A DNA stretch of 64,000 nucleotides from Armigeres subalbatus. Its lineage: Eukaryota; Arthropoda; Insecta; Diptera; Culicidae. Positions 21,215 to 31,620 of the stretch are shown here, piece by piece (positions within the stretch are counted from its first letter, which is position 1; every line of letters starts with the position of its first letter). The position numbers and the translations under genes were made by a program. Below the pieces are notes generated by a model. It made no database searches, was not told the DNA's origin, and saw only the letters and a list, made by a program, of their open reading frames with translations. Where the stretch lies: contig NC_085139.1 of assembly GCF_024139115.2 (NCBI RefSeq), forward strand, positions 74,691,203-74,755,202, given 5' to 3'.

Positions 21215-21690
21215 ATATGTAATGCAGGAAATTAGACCGGTAGTCCTCTACGGACACGAGACCTGGACGATGCTCGTGGAGGACCAACGCGCACTGGGAG
21301 TTTTCGAAAGGAAAGTGCTGCGTACCATCTATGGTGGGGTGCAGATGGCGGACGGTACGTGGAGGAGGCGAATGAACCACGAATTGCATCAGCTGTTGGG
21401 AGAACCATCCATCGTTCACACCGCGAAAATCGGACGACTGCGATGGGCCGGGCACGTAGCCAGAATGTCGGACAGTAACCCGGTGAAAATGGTTCTCGAC
21501 AATGATCCGACGGGCACAAGAAGGCGAGGTGCGCAGCGGGCAAGGTGGATCGATCAGGTGGAAGATGACTTGCGGACCCTCCGTAGACTGCGTGGTTGGC
21601 GACGTGTAGCCATGGAACGAGCCGAATGGAGAAGACGCTTATATACCGCACAGGCCACTTCGGCCTTAGTCTGAATAAATAATAATATAA
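21215..21690 (+). mobile_element. RTE-like 3' end, frame intact
   Basis: An open frame of 150 codons encodes RPVVLYGHETWTMLVEDQRA, RRMNHELHQLLGEPS, RWAGHVARMSDSNPVKMVL and the DLRTLRRLRGW tail, then TGA and AATAAATAATAA. It matches the C-terminal domain of the LINE at 1919-5165 closely but has no stop. It is 5' truncated near 21230. Together with the 5' segment at 20046 it may be the two ends of one copy. Confidence 0.82.
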
Positions 21691-21862
21691 TGCAGGAAAT
21701 ATAAAACTTTTTAGGAACAGCATGTTGTATATTGACATTTAGTGATGATGTCGAGTAGTTATGGTTGAATCGACCGAAAAATATTTGATAACCGCAACGT
21801 AAACTGTGAAGCTATATCTTACATCGTAATAATGATTCTGACCATAAAACATGTTGTTTTTT

Positions 21863-22012
21863 TATGCGGGTGAGGCTTCCAGACCTCTTGAACGTAGGCT
21901 TCCAGACGAAGACTTACGGGCCTCCTGAAATCAGGCTTCCAGGTTCTGGAAATAAGGCTGCCACGCTTCATGAAAAGAGGCTTCCAGGCCTCTTGAAAGG
22001 AGATCTGGCATC
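21863..22012. repeat. Decayed 23-bp minisatellite units
   Basis: GAGGCTTCCAGACCTCTTGA, AGGCTTCCAG and AGAGGCTTCCAGGCCTCTTG recur at irregular spacing. They are variants of the unit at 20197-20824. The array therefore once extended farther, or was split by the LINE end between them. Confidence 0.7.
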
Positions 22013-22199
22013 CAGCGAGTGAGTATGAAATGCTATTTTCCGAAGTTTTATCTAATATGGTAGCTTCATCCTGATGGATAGGGACCTTACGCCAACAACA
22101 TTCTGATCCCGAAACTTAACAAACCGTTGGAGAAACGTTCGAAAGCTCGAGAGCTAATTTAACGGCGACGGCTTTTGGCATAAAACAAAGGACATGAAT

Positions 22200-22560
22200 T
22201 GGAATATGGAAAGTTTTAACATTACCTCAGCAAGGTAAGCTGGCACAAGTTGTCAGCACAGAATCCTGGGACTAAGTGAATTCCGTCGGCCAAACTATGG
22301 AGAACATAATCTACCGTCGGGACATGAGTTGTTATATGTATTCCGGTATTCGAAGAAACAACGCTTCCCGACACCGAGGAGTTGGTTTCCTACTTATCGC
22401 TCAAGCGCAAGTGGCGCTCATCAAGTGGGAAACAATTAATGGGAGAATAATCATTGCCAGACTCAGAACACGGGTTGCCGAGTTGCAGAACAAGAAGAAC
22501 TTCTACAGTGACCTGAATGCCGTCAATGTGAAGATCGGATTATGAGCGTGTCGTGGGAGG
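22200..22560 (+). pseudogene. RTE-like endonuclease fragment (second family)
   Basis: Readable pieces are ILGLSE, SGIRRNNASRHRGVGFLL and ALIKWETINGRIIIARLRTR, followed by KNFYSDLNAVN. This fits a LINE AP-endonuclease of the RTE type with a deletion after RTRV. It is not the same family as the element at 1919, whose endonuclease reads differently. Frameshifts separate the pieces. Confidence 0.6.
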
Positions 22561-23129
22561 TCATCAAGAATGCTAATATGAATCGAAACGGAAGAGCAAG
22601 TTCTTGTTGCTTCCTTGAGCTATGCTCCGATAAGCGACAGAACAGATGAACCGTATTGAAGCAGATTAGTAGCAACGATCGACTCTTCGGCACTAGCGCA
22701 GTAGAAACTGAACGTGGATGATAATCTTTGGTTTCGATTATGCGTTTCTATGTGATGTAAACTCGATGACAACCAAAGGCTAAATTCAAATTTTTTTTTC
22801 ATTTTTGTTTTGATGGTTCCTTTGTGTTACAAAACTTTTTCAAATATTAAGTGGTCAGCTGTTGACACTACATTTTTGTTGTTGCCATTTTTCTGTTTAT
22901 TCAGTATTTTAAAAAATATTTATTTTTTTACTTACATGTTGACTTCCTGGAGCACCGCTTAAGAATAAACTTATACTAAAATTGAAAATAATCTTGTTCC
23001 TTAATCACCTGATATTTGGAGGTCCGGAAACGAGCCATGTGTCAATCTAACACTTCAACAAACCGAACGTTTAGCATTTTCTTCGACCAGATGGTAAACC
23101 TAAGTTGGTCTCAAGCCCGTGGGTGCGTT
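22561..23129. other. Unassigned AT-rich sequence
   Basis: Nothing recognised beyond A/T runs near 22790 and 22910-22935. Confidence 0.4.
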
Positions 23130-24500
23130 ATTAATTATGCAGAAGATCTTGTAATGTATCCTTTGAAGCTTAAGATATGGTGGGTTTTGCGCAACTTTCC
23201 CGAACTGGTATACTGTATTAAATCATCAGGAGGATTATCTTGAAGACAACATGCTTGTTTTTCTGAGAAACTTTTGGAGACCTGCTGTCTAAAGATAAGC
23301 TCGCTGTCGATAGTTAAGCCGAAGTAGCCAATTTCAATGACCCATTCCACTGGTGTGCAGTTAAAGATGATTACGTAATATTCAGTCTGAAGGATCGGGA
23401 ATGTGAACCGAGGATGGTATGGGTCCTACCTCGTTGATGAAGCATCCAAACCTCATTAGAGCTTTTCCATGATTAATTAGATCACTTTACCTTTGTAGAT
23501 GGTGGTTGTGAAGGCAGTTTGTTGCCTTCGCAATAGAAAATATTGAAGAGTAGAGTACTGCCCTGCGGGACACCTATGATGATGTCGTGCGCATTTAAAG
23601 TAATACTACTTATGGAGACCCGGAATATCCTTGCCGACAGATAGTTGTGGATTTCAACATGTAGTATGACAGATTGCGGACGATTCAAATATGACGTCCA
23701 CTACTTTTTGAGATTTCTAGACCCCCCCTCCCCCCTCTGTCACGCTTTTTTGTATACATTGTATATGCAGTGTCACAAAATCTTAGACCCCCTCCCCCCC
23801 TAAAACCTGTGACATCATTGTTGAACGACCCCTTGTACCTGTGAAGTTTGTACACAAGATGCACGACATCCAGCAGGGCCATGGCGGATGTTCTGGACAC
23901 AGACTTATTACGATTGAGAATGTTTTTTACTTGCGTCCGTTGATGAATGGTGGATTGACCGCATTGTAAATCAAACTGTTCCACGAGGAATATGTTATTC
24001 TTTTTCGCAGATTCAAGTAGTTGGTTATACATCGCCCGTTCAAAATCTTGGATATCGCTAAAAAGAAGGATAATAGGTCTCTTCCAGTTTTTTTTTCTGA
24101 CTGGTATCATATTTGCTGACTTGTAGGCTGAGGAAAGTAGCCATTTAGGAGGCACTGATTGAAATTCGTGACTAGATAACTGAAAAAATGTACACTTCTC
24201 TACTTCAGTATCAAGTAAACGTGCTACTGCCGTGATTCACCACATTGCCTTGTTTTGGGCAATAGGTTGCGGTGATGATGATCGGATCGACGGCAGTAAC
24301 GATTTCCACTCTTGGCAGCAAATTACAGTCAATATTTCGCCGCAGAACAATGTGTACGCCTTCTTCTCCGAAGCGGGTCCGATCAAGCCTAACGATATGG
24401 TATGAAGACGTTCAGTTTAATTCAGGCTTGAGATGCGTCTACGTGATAATGGTGATGTCGTGTTCGCTTTGAAACTCACTGAGCTTAAAATTGTTGTTCT
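23130..24500 (-). mobile_element. Jockey-clade LINE fragment
   Basis: On the minus strand, from high to low coordinates: endonuclease pieces (LSEFQSEHDITIIT, RRNIDCNLLP, IITATYCPKQG), then RT pieces (KSANMIPVRKKN, LVEQFDLQCGQSTIHQRTQV, KSVSRTSAMALLDV, IIIGVPQGSTLLFNIFY, VEWVIEIGYFGLTID). The order and motifs fit Jockey-clade ORF2. Parts of the endonuclease and the RT active-site block are missing, several stops are present, and a MITE interrupts it at 23683-23834. No 3' tail was seen. Confidence 0.68.
23683..23834. mobile_element. GGGTCGTTCAA MITE, about 152 bp
   Basis: Read on the minus strand it begins GGGGTCGTTCAACAATGATG and its other end, read inward, is GGACGATTCAAATATGACG, an imperfect terminal inverted repeat of about 24 bases. 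Inside are G-rich strings such as TTTTAGGGGGGGAGGGGG. It splits the Jockey RT between LVYKLHRYKG and NRPQSVILHVEIHNYLS. A solo end of the family is at 19503. Confidence 0.6.
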
Positions 24501-26729
24501 TGATTGAGCAAGGATGCTGATCGAGTTTTCAGCGCCCATATTTAAGAAGCAATTCCATTACCTCTAAAGCAACGGAGTTTACTGTTCTTTGAAACGGTAA
24601 GTGCGTAACCGTCGTCGGTACAAGCTCAAAGTGAACCGAGCAGCAGAGGGAATCAACAGAAGGTTCGTTTGGTATAGTCACTAGATCTAACATAGCCCTA
24701 TCTCGGAGGGGAAGGAAACCAAAGAGCATGCAGCGACGGTCGCAATGTGTTATTGCACTGATGGAGTAGATCTCCTGATAATGCGGCTGAAGTAGTGCCA
24801 AATTCTGTACCGTGCACTAGAGAAGCGGATGATGCTCTTATGCCTACATTTCTTGAACATCTGTTTGCGGATCTCTATATACTTCTTCATGAATCGCGGC
24901 ACAGTTGATGCACTTAGGTTCAACTTCATCAGTGAAAATGGAAATTAGGGACCATAGGTGTACCGGGTTGAAGCGAGTTCGATGAGAAAGTGATTTAGGT
25001 CGTTGGCTTGCTATTAAAAGCTCTTGGTCCTACACAACTCATTGTAGGAACGAATTAACTCATTGAAAGAGCTGTTGCTTTGCTTTGTAATGCACGTTAT
25101 CTTTCCGATGTTTCACCATTGACAACTATCGAAACCAGTGTTATTAGCACGCTATAATTAATTGAAAATTTGTTATACAGAGCATTTTCCTTCCAAATTA
25201 AATCCAGTATATGGAATTCTTAGGTTTGTTCGTCTATTTATCCTATAAAATCAGTCGAGTGCAGCTGGCAGGTCGTGTTGCCTTTTGGCTGCCCTACCAA
25301 GCATATCGATTTGCAGTTTCAGTTTTTTTTTCAATAGTCAACGGCGGCAAAGAGACATGTGCAGTACGCTAGTCGAAGTGAGTCTTCTAACGAGAAACTT
25401 TCCGCGCTGTGCATATTCCAAAGGCATTAGTCTGCATACTCGTAGAAGTTTAACGCTTGCCGCTCTGGACCGAGCGGAAAGCGAACACATGTTGCTAATG
25501 GCTTGATAATAGCGACATTATCTGTTAAATCGTGAAGAAACAATGTACAAACCACGTCTCTGGACGTAATCTTATTCCAAGTGTTTTTTTTTCTCTCTTC
25601 AAGTTTTAACTCTAACGACTATGTGAAAGGAGGATTACCCAGAATTTCCATCTCCAAAGTTTACGTGAATTTATTCGCCTCTTTCCGCAAACCAAAAAAA
25701 TGTTAGGTGCCGAAAAACCCGGCTTAGTCTATTATGGAAAAGTGCCGAAACGGCTAGCCTGGTATTGACTGCTTCTGCTGTTGTTGAAATGATGATACCT
25801 TGAGTGCAATGGCGCCAAATGCACCGATATTTTGGGGGGGCATCTCAAAAAAATTCTTTTAAACTTCGTGAGAGAATAGATGGAAATTATATAAACATAT
25901 AAAAACAAAGTTTCTTGGATATCGGAAAGATAGAGATTTCTAAGCCTATCCCAATTCTCCTTGCAATCCCCTTTGCTTGCAAAAATGACTGACGATCGTA
26001 AACATAAAGCTTGTTTCACGAAGTTCGGTCCCCCACGTACTTGCCGCCTATGCTTGCACCGGAACCAATGTGCGGAGAAGTGCATATGGATGGGCCATAA
26101 TGAAGAGATAATAAGATTGTAGGCGCTTATACCAGGGCACCCAACCACCCATCAGCCGAGGAAGGCAAACTGAACGGAACGCAGATATGATGTCGATGGC
26201 AAAACCCATCACATATAGGCAAAGCGGCGATGATGGCGACGACGACAACGACAACGACGGTGCTTTCGTATGTACGCCATGTGCTCCAAATGGGATGGTA
26301 ACAAGGTCGGGTAGAGCGTTTTGTCAGAACAGTCTCCTCCTATATAGGATTAATATCCTGTGTGCAGCAGTACCTACAAGTTTCTGCATGTGCTTGGCCT
26401 AGATGTCGTTCGATTCAAGTCGTGTAGAACAACAGCGTTACTAGCCGCCTAGCGGGCGACTATGTTGCGGGAGGAAATTGTTGACGGAGAATGAACTGGA
26501 GCGGGAAAAATTGATTGAAATAGTTTTCGGTACGGTTTGGGGGCAGATTTGAAATGCTTCGGCTGTGAGTTTTGTCACTGCAACCGAATTTCACGCTAAT
26601 ATGAGCTGCTTATTCACACTCAGTAATGTGATTATACGGTTCGGGCAGTTTGCATAGCGGCAAAAGGTCAACAGTGGGACAGCTTACAAGCGTTTTCTTG
26701 CGTTTTCAGTGCGGTTCTCTGTTTTTTTT

Positions 26730-26734
<5 letters not shown>
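24501..26734. other. Unassigned 2.2 kb
   Basis: 24529-24801 (minus) is open for 90 codons and could be leftover sequence upstream of the Jockey endonuclease, but no ORF1 motif is seen. The rest contains only scattered short frames, a C-rich string near 25830 and an ACGACG-rich stretch near 26235. No terminal repeats were found. Confidence 0.35.
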
Positions 26735-26771
<37 letters not shown>

Positions 26772-27147
26772 ACTAAAATCTATTGTAGCAAGGCACCTGC
26801 CGATAGCACTGGCCATATCTGACAAACGATTTGATCATGATTATACTACAGTCAAACCTCCATGAGTCGATATTGAAGGGACCATCGACTCATGGAAATA
26901 TCGGCATGTGGAATAGGAAATCTTTGGAAATCTGTTTGAAGGGACCATCACAGTAACCCAGAAAATATTTTTTAATATGGGATAATTTGCTTCCATGAGT
27001 CGATATCGATATTGTTTGTATTTCATCAAATACCTCTTACTGACATGGGACGCTTATGCGAATAGCGGCAGTGTAGTGTGCCAAAAATGAGTGGGTGGTT
27101 CCATAAGCAGAGACACTTATGCGAATCCACGGGATGAATAGTTTTGT
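26735..27147 (-). repeat. Dispersed repeat with triplet tail, copy 3, with nested insert
   Basis: It is inverted relative to the copies at 6044 and 6798. A (GAT)n microsatellite of about 13 triplets is followed by CTATTGTAGCAAGGCACCTG and GATTTGATCATGATTATACT. After an insert, TTGTTTGTATTTCATCAAA, GAGTGGGTGG and CTTATGCGAATCCACGGGAT follow. The triplet run is the longest of the three copies. Confidence 0.65.
26849..27009. mobile_element. TA-flanked 161-bp insert in the dispersed repeat
   Basis: The copies at 6044 and 6798 are continuous where this one is interrupted, which fixes the borders. TA lies on both sides (26847-26848 and 27010-27011). The insert starts CAGTCAAACCTCCATGAGTC and contains CCATGAGTCGATAT near both ends as direct copies plus an inverted copy in between. 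TA borders and the CAGT start suggest a pogo/Tc1-type MITE, but no matching inverted end is present on the right. Confidence 0.6.
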
Positions 27148-28202
27148 TTTTTTTTGTTTTTTATCTTCTATTCATAAATAGGAACTTCCTAGGTAACCAA
27201 TAAGCATTAAAGTAAGCACTAGTAAAGTAAGCAATTGTGCAGAATTTGGGTCCGATTGATTGCTTCCTCGCTTTCCGCATCGCGTTTGAAGTTTGTATGG
27301 AAATTAGTATGGGAAAATGTATATTTTTGCACAGTGTTGGTTTTTCCTAAAATGCAATGAAGTGCCATTTTAATGCATTAAGTGTTCATACGTCCAATAT
27401 GGAGCCATATAAAAGTGGACAATCTTTGTAACTAATATTGGGGTCTTCTTCTTCTTCTTCAACGACTCGATATTAGAGTGACGACAGATATTCCCGGAAG
27501 ATTTTTTTTTCGCGGCATTTGCCCAATAGGCTTACAGTTAAGGCCACCGTCACGTGGTTTTACGTTTTGAACAATTTATATTGGAGAGTGGCGTTACGCT
27601 GATTTTAGAACAACTACAGAACAACAGAATTAACAGAAATTGGTATCTGCACAATCTTTTTTTTATTCTGACCACTGCCAGAAGTACTTGTCGTTACCTT
27701 ATCACTTATTACATAGTTTGTTTTATTGCCTTATATTGAAGCATATGTTCGATGTGTGCTTTGAAGCGGCACTACTGTAACTGTTTCACTGCTCCTTGGT
27801 ATATAACGTTTGTGATGATTGCATTCTGAGATAAGTTAGATTAAGTTTCAATGTTCCTGAATGGCCGTAATGTTTATATTGGACAAAATCATTCCCATTA
27901 CCATTCCTTCTCATATAGGCCAGCTGGTAAGTGTGATGACAACTACAGTGTCGGGTGCCTAGAGCGCGAATATGACAATATAATAATGATATAATATGAA
28001 AAAATAAAAATAAAAACAAAAAGCAAAGAGAGCAAGAAAAAATGCCATTGAATAACAAACTTTTGTGCCTATAGTTGTCACAGTTTAGCATTTAATTAGC
28101 ATTTCGAATGCTAAACAAATGCCATTTAGCAAAAGTTCTACTTTTTCGATAAAGTGATAAAGCACATTGGGTTAAAACCTGCATTAAAATAGCATTTAAG
28201 GC
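27148..28202. other. Unassigned AT-rich 1 kb
   Basis: A short CTT run lies near 27448-27460. No gene or transposon end was recognised. Confidence 0.4.
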
Positions 28203-28293
28203 GACTATACTGCCTATAATCGCATATTTGTCCTATCTTTGCTGGTTTTTTTTATTCATATGGGACAAATATGTGAATATATGCAGAATAGTC
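28203..28293. mobile_element. Short hairpin MITE related to 16873
   Basis: Arms GACTATACTGCCTATAATCG and ATATATGCAGAATAGTC pair imperfectly, and the shared core GCATATTTGTCC / GGGACAAATATG matches the hairpin at 16873-16956. It is more decayed than that copy. Confidence 0.5.
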
Positions 28294-29031
28294 TTTACAT
28301 GCATTTATTGGGTTGCCGTAAAGACGCCATAGCGTGTGTATGGGGGACCTTTGTGACAAAAAAATGGGCATCGCCAAAACTTTTACTATTGAAAATATAG
28401 CTCTTCAGCTGCCATTTCGTGACTATTTGAAAAAAAATCTACCGAGGGGTCTCGAACAGCTTTTTTTTTCTTTCTCTGAAACAGAGCTTTTTAGTTGGAA
28501 ATCCATCGATTATTTATAGCATCCCCTGAGATTCCTGGATTTTTTTTATTCCAATCAGCTTATAAAACTAAGGAGGAATAGAATATTACCAAGATATAGT
28601 CCAAATAACTTGTTTATTGGATCCTCTTTCCCCTTCCATGGTCTTTGATCGATATATCCACTTCATCCAATACTCCAACCGTAAGAACGACTGACGACGG
28701 CAGATTCAGACTCTTGGATTTCGTCGGCTGCCGGTAAAAAAAACTATCCCCCTAGAAGAATCTGCCCCGCTCCACACCCCCAGAGCAACTGCCTCCGATA
28801 GTCACGTAGCTCGCTACCCGTTTGCTTATTTGCAAAACCTTTTTCGACGAGATCTTTACCCTTGACATGTTCGTTATTGGAAAAGGCTACTTGGGTGGGC
28901 CTGGCCAACTGGAATGCTTGCTTGCTCACGACCAAAAACAATCTGGAGGATTTCCAAGAGATAAGGATAAGGAAGTTGATGTGACCTTTATCGCCGAAAC
29001 CGCACCCAAAACCCTACCCAGCAAACACAAT
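28294..29031. other. Unassigned sequence
   Basis: 28690-29030 is less AT-rich and has open frames on both strands (65-71 codons), but no motif supports a gene. Confidence 0.35.
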
Positions 29032-29429
29032 CAGTGACGGGAAATGTCATTTCGATGTCATGAGACTAATTTGCTAATAACTTTTTTCACAAGTCATTTA
29101 CAATTATGTTTTACATGTAAACATGTAGCCCTCAAAGGACCTGAAAACTTTTTCTAACAGGTAATTTATCGAAACGTGATATTGGCGACGTGAGAGCCGA
29201 ATTAATGTCAAATGACATTAATGTCATGACATTCCGTGACATTTTTTAAATCTCGCTCTCATGACTCAAACTTTGTTTTTAGAAAAATGATCTGTTCGGC
29301 AAAGTTCTAGGACCCTTTAAATACTTCATGTCAATCAAAAAATCCGAACTGTAAATGACAAGTGTAAAAAGTTATTAGAAAATTAGTAATAGCAATGCCA
29401 TGACATTTTTTTGACATTTCCCATCACTG
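29032..29429. mobile_element. Inverted-repeat MITE, 398 bp, CAGTGAYGGGAAATG ends
   Basis: The left end is CAGTGACGGGAAATGTCATT; the right end, read inward, is CAGTGATGGGAAATGTCAAA. Similarity continues for about 70 bases through CTAATAACTTTTT and CAAGTCATTTACA / CTTGTCATTTACA. CAGTG-starting ends occur in hAT elements, but flanks AACACAAT and GATGCAAC are not a clear 8-bp duplication. There is no coding capacity. Confidence 0.72.
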
Positions 29430-29435
29430 GATGCA

Positions 29436-29528
29436 ACATAAGATGCTTAAGTGGAGGCGATATACGACGATATACGTATATATTGTATGGGGAAGTACCT
29501 ATATGGCCTCCACTTTGGCATCTTATGT
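29436..29528. repeat. 93-bp inverted repeat
   Basis: ACATAAGATGCTTAAGTGG plus AGGC on the left pairs with GCCTCCACTTTGGCATCTTA plus TGT on the right, leaving a TATA-rich centre (GATATACGTATATATT). It begins six bases after the previous MITE. It could be a separate small MITE. Confidence 0.6.
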
Positions 29529-29734
29529 GACATCATATACGATCTTGTGCTGACTCGGCAGGTGATCGCCACAATTCCGGACCCATTACACGAGTACAAA
29601 TCCTTTCTCCGAAATGAGAAAATAAGTCATGATTTCGTGAATCCATCGTGTTTTCATGTCATGAAAATACACCATGAACATAATTCACGATTTCATGATT
29701 TATTTTCGCGCAACGCAATGGAAAAAATAAAAAA

Positions 29735-29820
29735 AGTCCAACACAAGGCTCGAACTCGAGTCCACTGAGTGAGAGAGTTTGGCGTGCTGCTTCTCAGCCG
29801 TTCTTGTTTCTTGGGACCGG
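29735..29820 (-). mobile_element. SINE fragment related to 18465
   Basis: On the minus strand, GGCTGAGAAGCAGC, CTCTCTCACTCAG and a B-box-like GAGTTCGAGCC line up with the head of the SINE at 18465-18631, which has CTCTCACTCAG and TGTTCGATGC. The 3' part of the SINE is missing and no target duplication is seen. Confidence 0.45.
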
Positions 29821-29949
29821 TCTGTTAGAAGTATAACCTATTAAGCTTTTTAACGACTGGTGAGGATTGCACAGTACCATGAATACTATTCCTGGAATCA
29901 TGAATTATAATCATGATTTCATGAACTTGTCACTTAATGATTTTTAATT

Positions 29950-30480
29950 AATGATTATGGGTATGCGTTTGTTCCCGTGTAGACTCGACTGTTCGACCAG
30001 GGGAGATGGTATGGCTATCATTCCGAGAAGAAATATCAACTGTCGCCTACTGCCAACCTTCCGGATGAGTATCATCGAGGACATCGGTGTCGAAGTTACT
30101 ACTTTTGTCGACCCATCACATTTATCCGAAATATTGTCCAACTCAAGCCTGGCCGATGATTCATCGGCCGTGCTTCGGCGGCAGGGTCAGTAGATGCAGC
30201 ATTGGTATCTTTGACCTTAATGTCAAAATAAAACCTGGGTCAAACGGCGCGGCAGACGAAACAGCGCCATCAGGATTCCTCCACTATGTTTAGTCCTTCC
30301 GGAGATCTAGCTTCAATTGACCTGTTTATCATCAACAGGAAAGACAACAGCTCGGGGGAGCCGGTTTTCTACCAGGAGATCAGTTTAAATCACTATCCGG
30401 TGGTGGCGGAAGTAAGCTGCTCGTTGAACAGGCTTAAGCAGTCCCTACACCCAACCGGGTGTGTTACCGCATAAAACTGA
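29950..30480 (+). pseudogene. Jockey-clade endonuclease fragment
   Basis: Pieces GDGMAIIPRRNINCRLLP and FRMSIIEDIGVEVTT, then after a gap SIDLFIINRKDNSSGEPVFY and LNHYPVVAEV. This is the order of the second half of a Jockey-type LINE endonuclease, ending in the H-Y-P-V block where SDHYPV is usual; here the Asp is Asn. A deletion or shift separates the halves near 30190-30280. The RRNINCRLLP block resembles RRNIDCNLLP in the copy at 23130-24500. Confidence 0.6.
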
Positions 30481-30559
30481 CTCCGTTTGCGACTGGAATA
30501 TGCATTTCTTTCGATGATAACAACCTTTCCAGCTGATTTCTTCATCGCGAAGGCCAATA

Positions 30560-30937
30560 CACTGGTGGAAATAAGTATAAAGACAAGCTCGGTTTCCATA
30601 CAAAATGGCCATCTTTGGAAGTCAATATCTCGATTCTTAGCGATTCGATTGGGCTGATTTTTTGGATTTTTTGGCGTTTCTGTTGGAAATAATTATAAAG
30701 ACAGTTCCGTTGTATGGAGCTCCATATAAAAAAGTGGTGTCTTTATAATTATTTCCAGATTTTGAGGTCAAAATCAACAGAGGTGTATACAATTTACTCA
30801 AAGATCGAAAGTTCAGGTTAAAAACAGGTGCCTAGTAAAATTTCAGCCAAATCGAATCGCTACGAATCGAGATATCGATCCTCAATCATGATGAAAATGT
30901 ATGAAAATCATGCTTGTCTTTATACTTATTTCCGGCG
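30560..30937. mobile_element. TA-flanked inverted-repeat element, about 378 bp
   Basis: The left end CACTGGTGGAAATAAGTATA plus AAGACAAGC and the right end, read inward, CCGCCGGAAATAAGTATA plus AAGACAAGC are inverted repeats next to TA on both sides. An inner pair (GGAAATAATTATAAAGACA and its complement) gives a second nested stem. TA borders suggest Tc1/mariner-type mobilisation. No transposase is present. Confidence 0.65.
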
Positions 30938-31107
30938 GTATACATCGCAACGGGAAGGATTCAATTAGTTTGATTGTGTGCCTTACCGGTTCGGTTTCGC
31001 GAAGAAACGAGTGGAGATCCGTTTTCGATTTGGTATCGAGGCGCCACGCAAAAAAAGTGTTCCCGATTTTGTGAATCAGCAAAAATACACCGTGATTTAA
31101 CTTATGG

Positions 31108-31169
31108 ATTCGGGAACACCAGTCACGTTTTCCAGAACGTTCCAGAAAACGTGACTGTATTCCCGAATC
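31108..31169. repeat. Palindrome around CAGTCACGTTTTC
   Basis: ATTCGGGAACACCAGTCACG pairs with CGTGACTGTATTCCCGAAT around a short centre (AGAACGTTCCAG). The surrounding AAAAATACACCGTGA occurs on both sides (about 31081 and 31189), so the palindrome lies inside a larger decayed repeat unit. Confidence 0.6.
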
Positions 31170-31349
31170 TGTGACTATTGTTCCCCAAAAAAATACACCG
31201 TGAACTCGTTAGTTCACGAATTCATGAACATTTTTTTTATTCAAATTGTATGTTTATTTTACTAATTTAAATGTCTAAGTGTATAATAATCGTCTGTTTC
31301 CACATTTTTGTGTTTGATTATGATGTTTATGTTACGCTTAGTAGCTTAA

Positions 31350-31620
31350 GGTGTCTTTATTTATTATTTATTTATTTTTGTTATGTATTCCGATTGTAGA
31401 TTTTCTTTATTTATTTAGATGCTTTATTTATTTACTTATTTATTTATACATTTATTTATCTATTTATTGAACTATTTATTCAGATGCATTATTTATTTAT
31501 TTCCTATTTATTGAGATAGTTTATTTATTTATTGATTTCATTTATTTATTTATTTATTCATTATTTATTTATCAAACTACTTATTGAGATGCTTTATTTA
31601 CATCTATATCAAAAATTTAT
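31350..31620. repeat. TTTA-rich simple repeat tract
   Basis: TTTATTTATTTA runs, interrupted by short variants such as GATGCTTTATTTA and TATTGAACTA, fill about 270 bases. It is a decayed (TTTA)n microsatellite. Confidence 0.85.

Noticed and set aside
19503..23834. A single 4.3-kb DNA transposon with GGGTCGTTCAA ends
   Set aside because: The right-hand end belongs to a complete 152-bp MITE with its own second end at about 23683, inside a Jockey RT. The left one is therefore a separate truncated copy.
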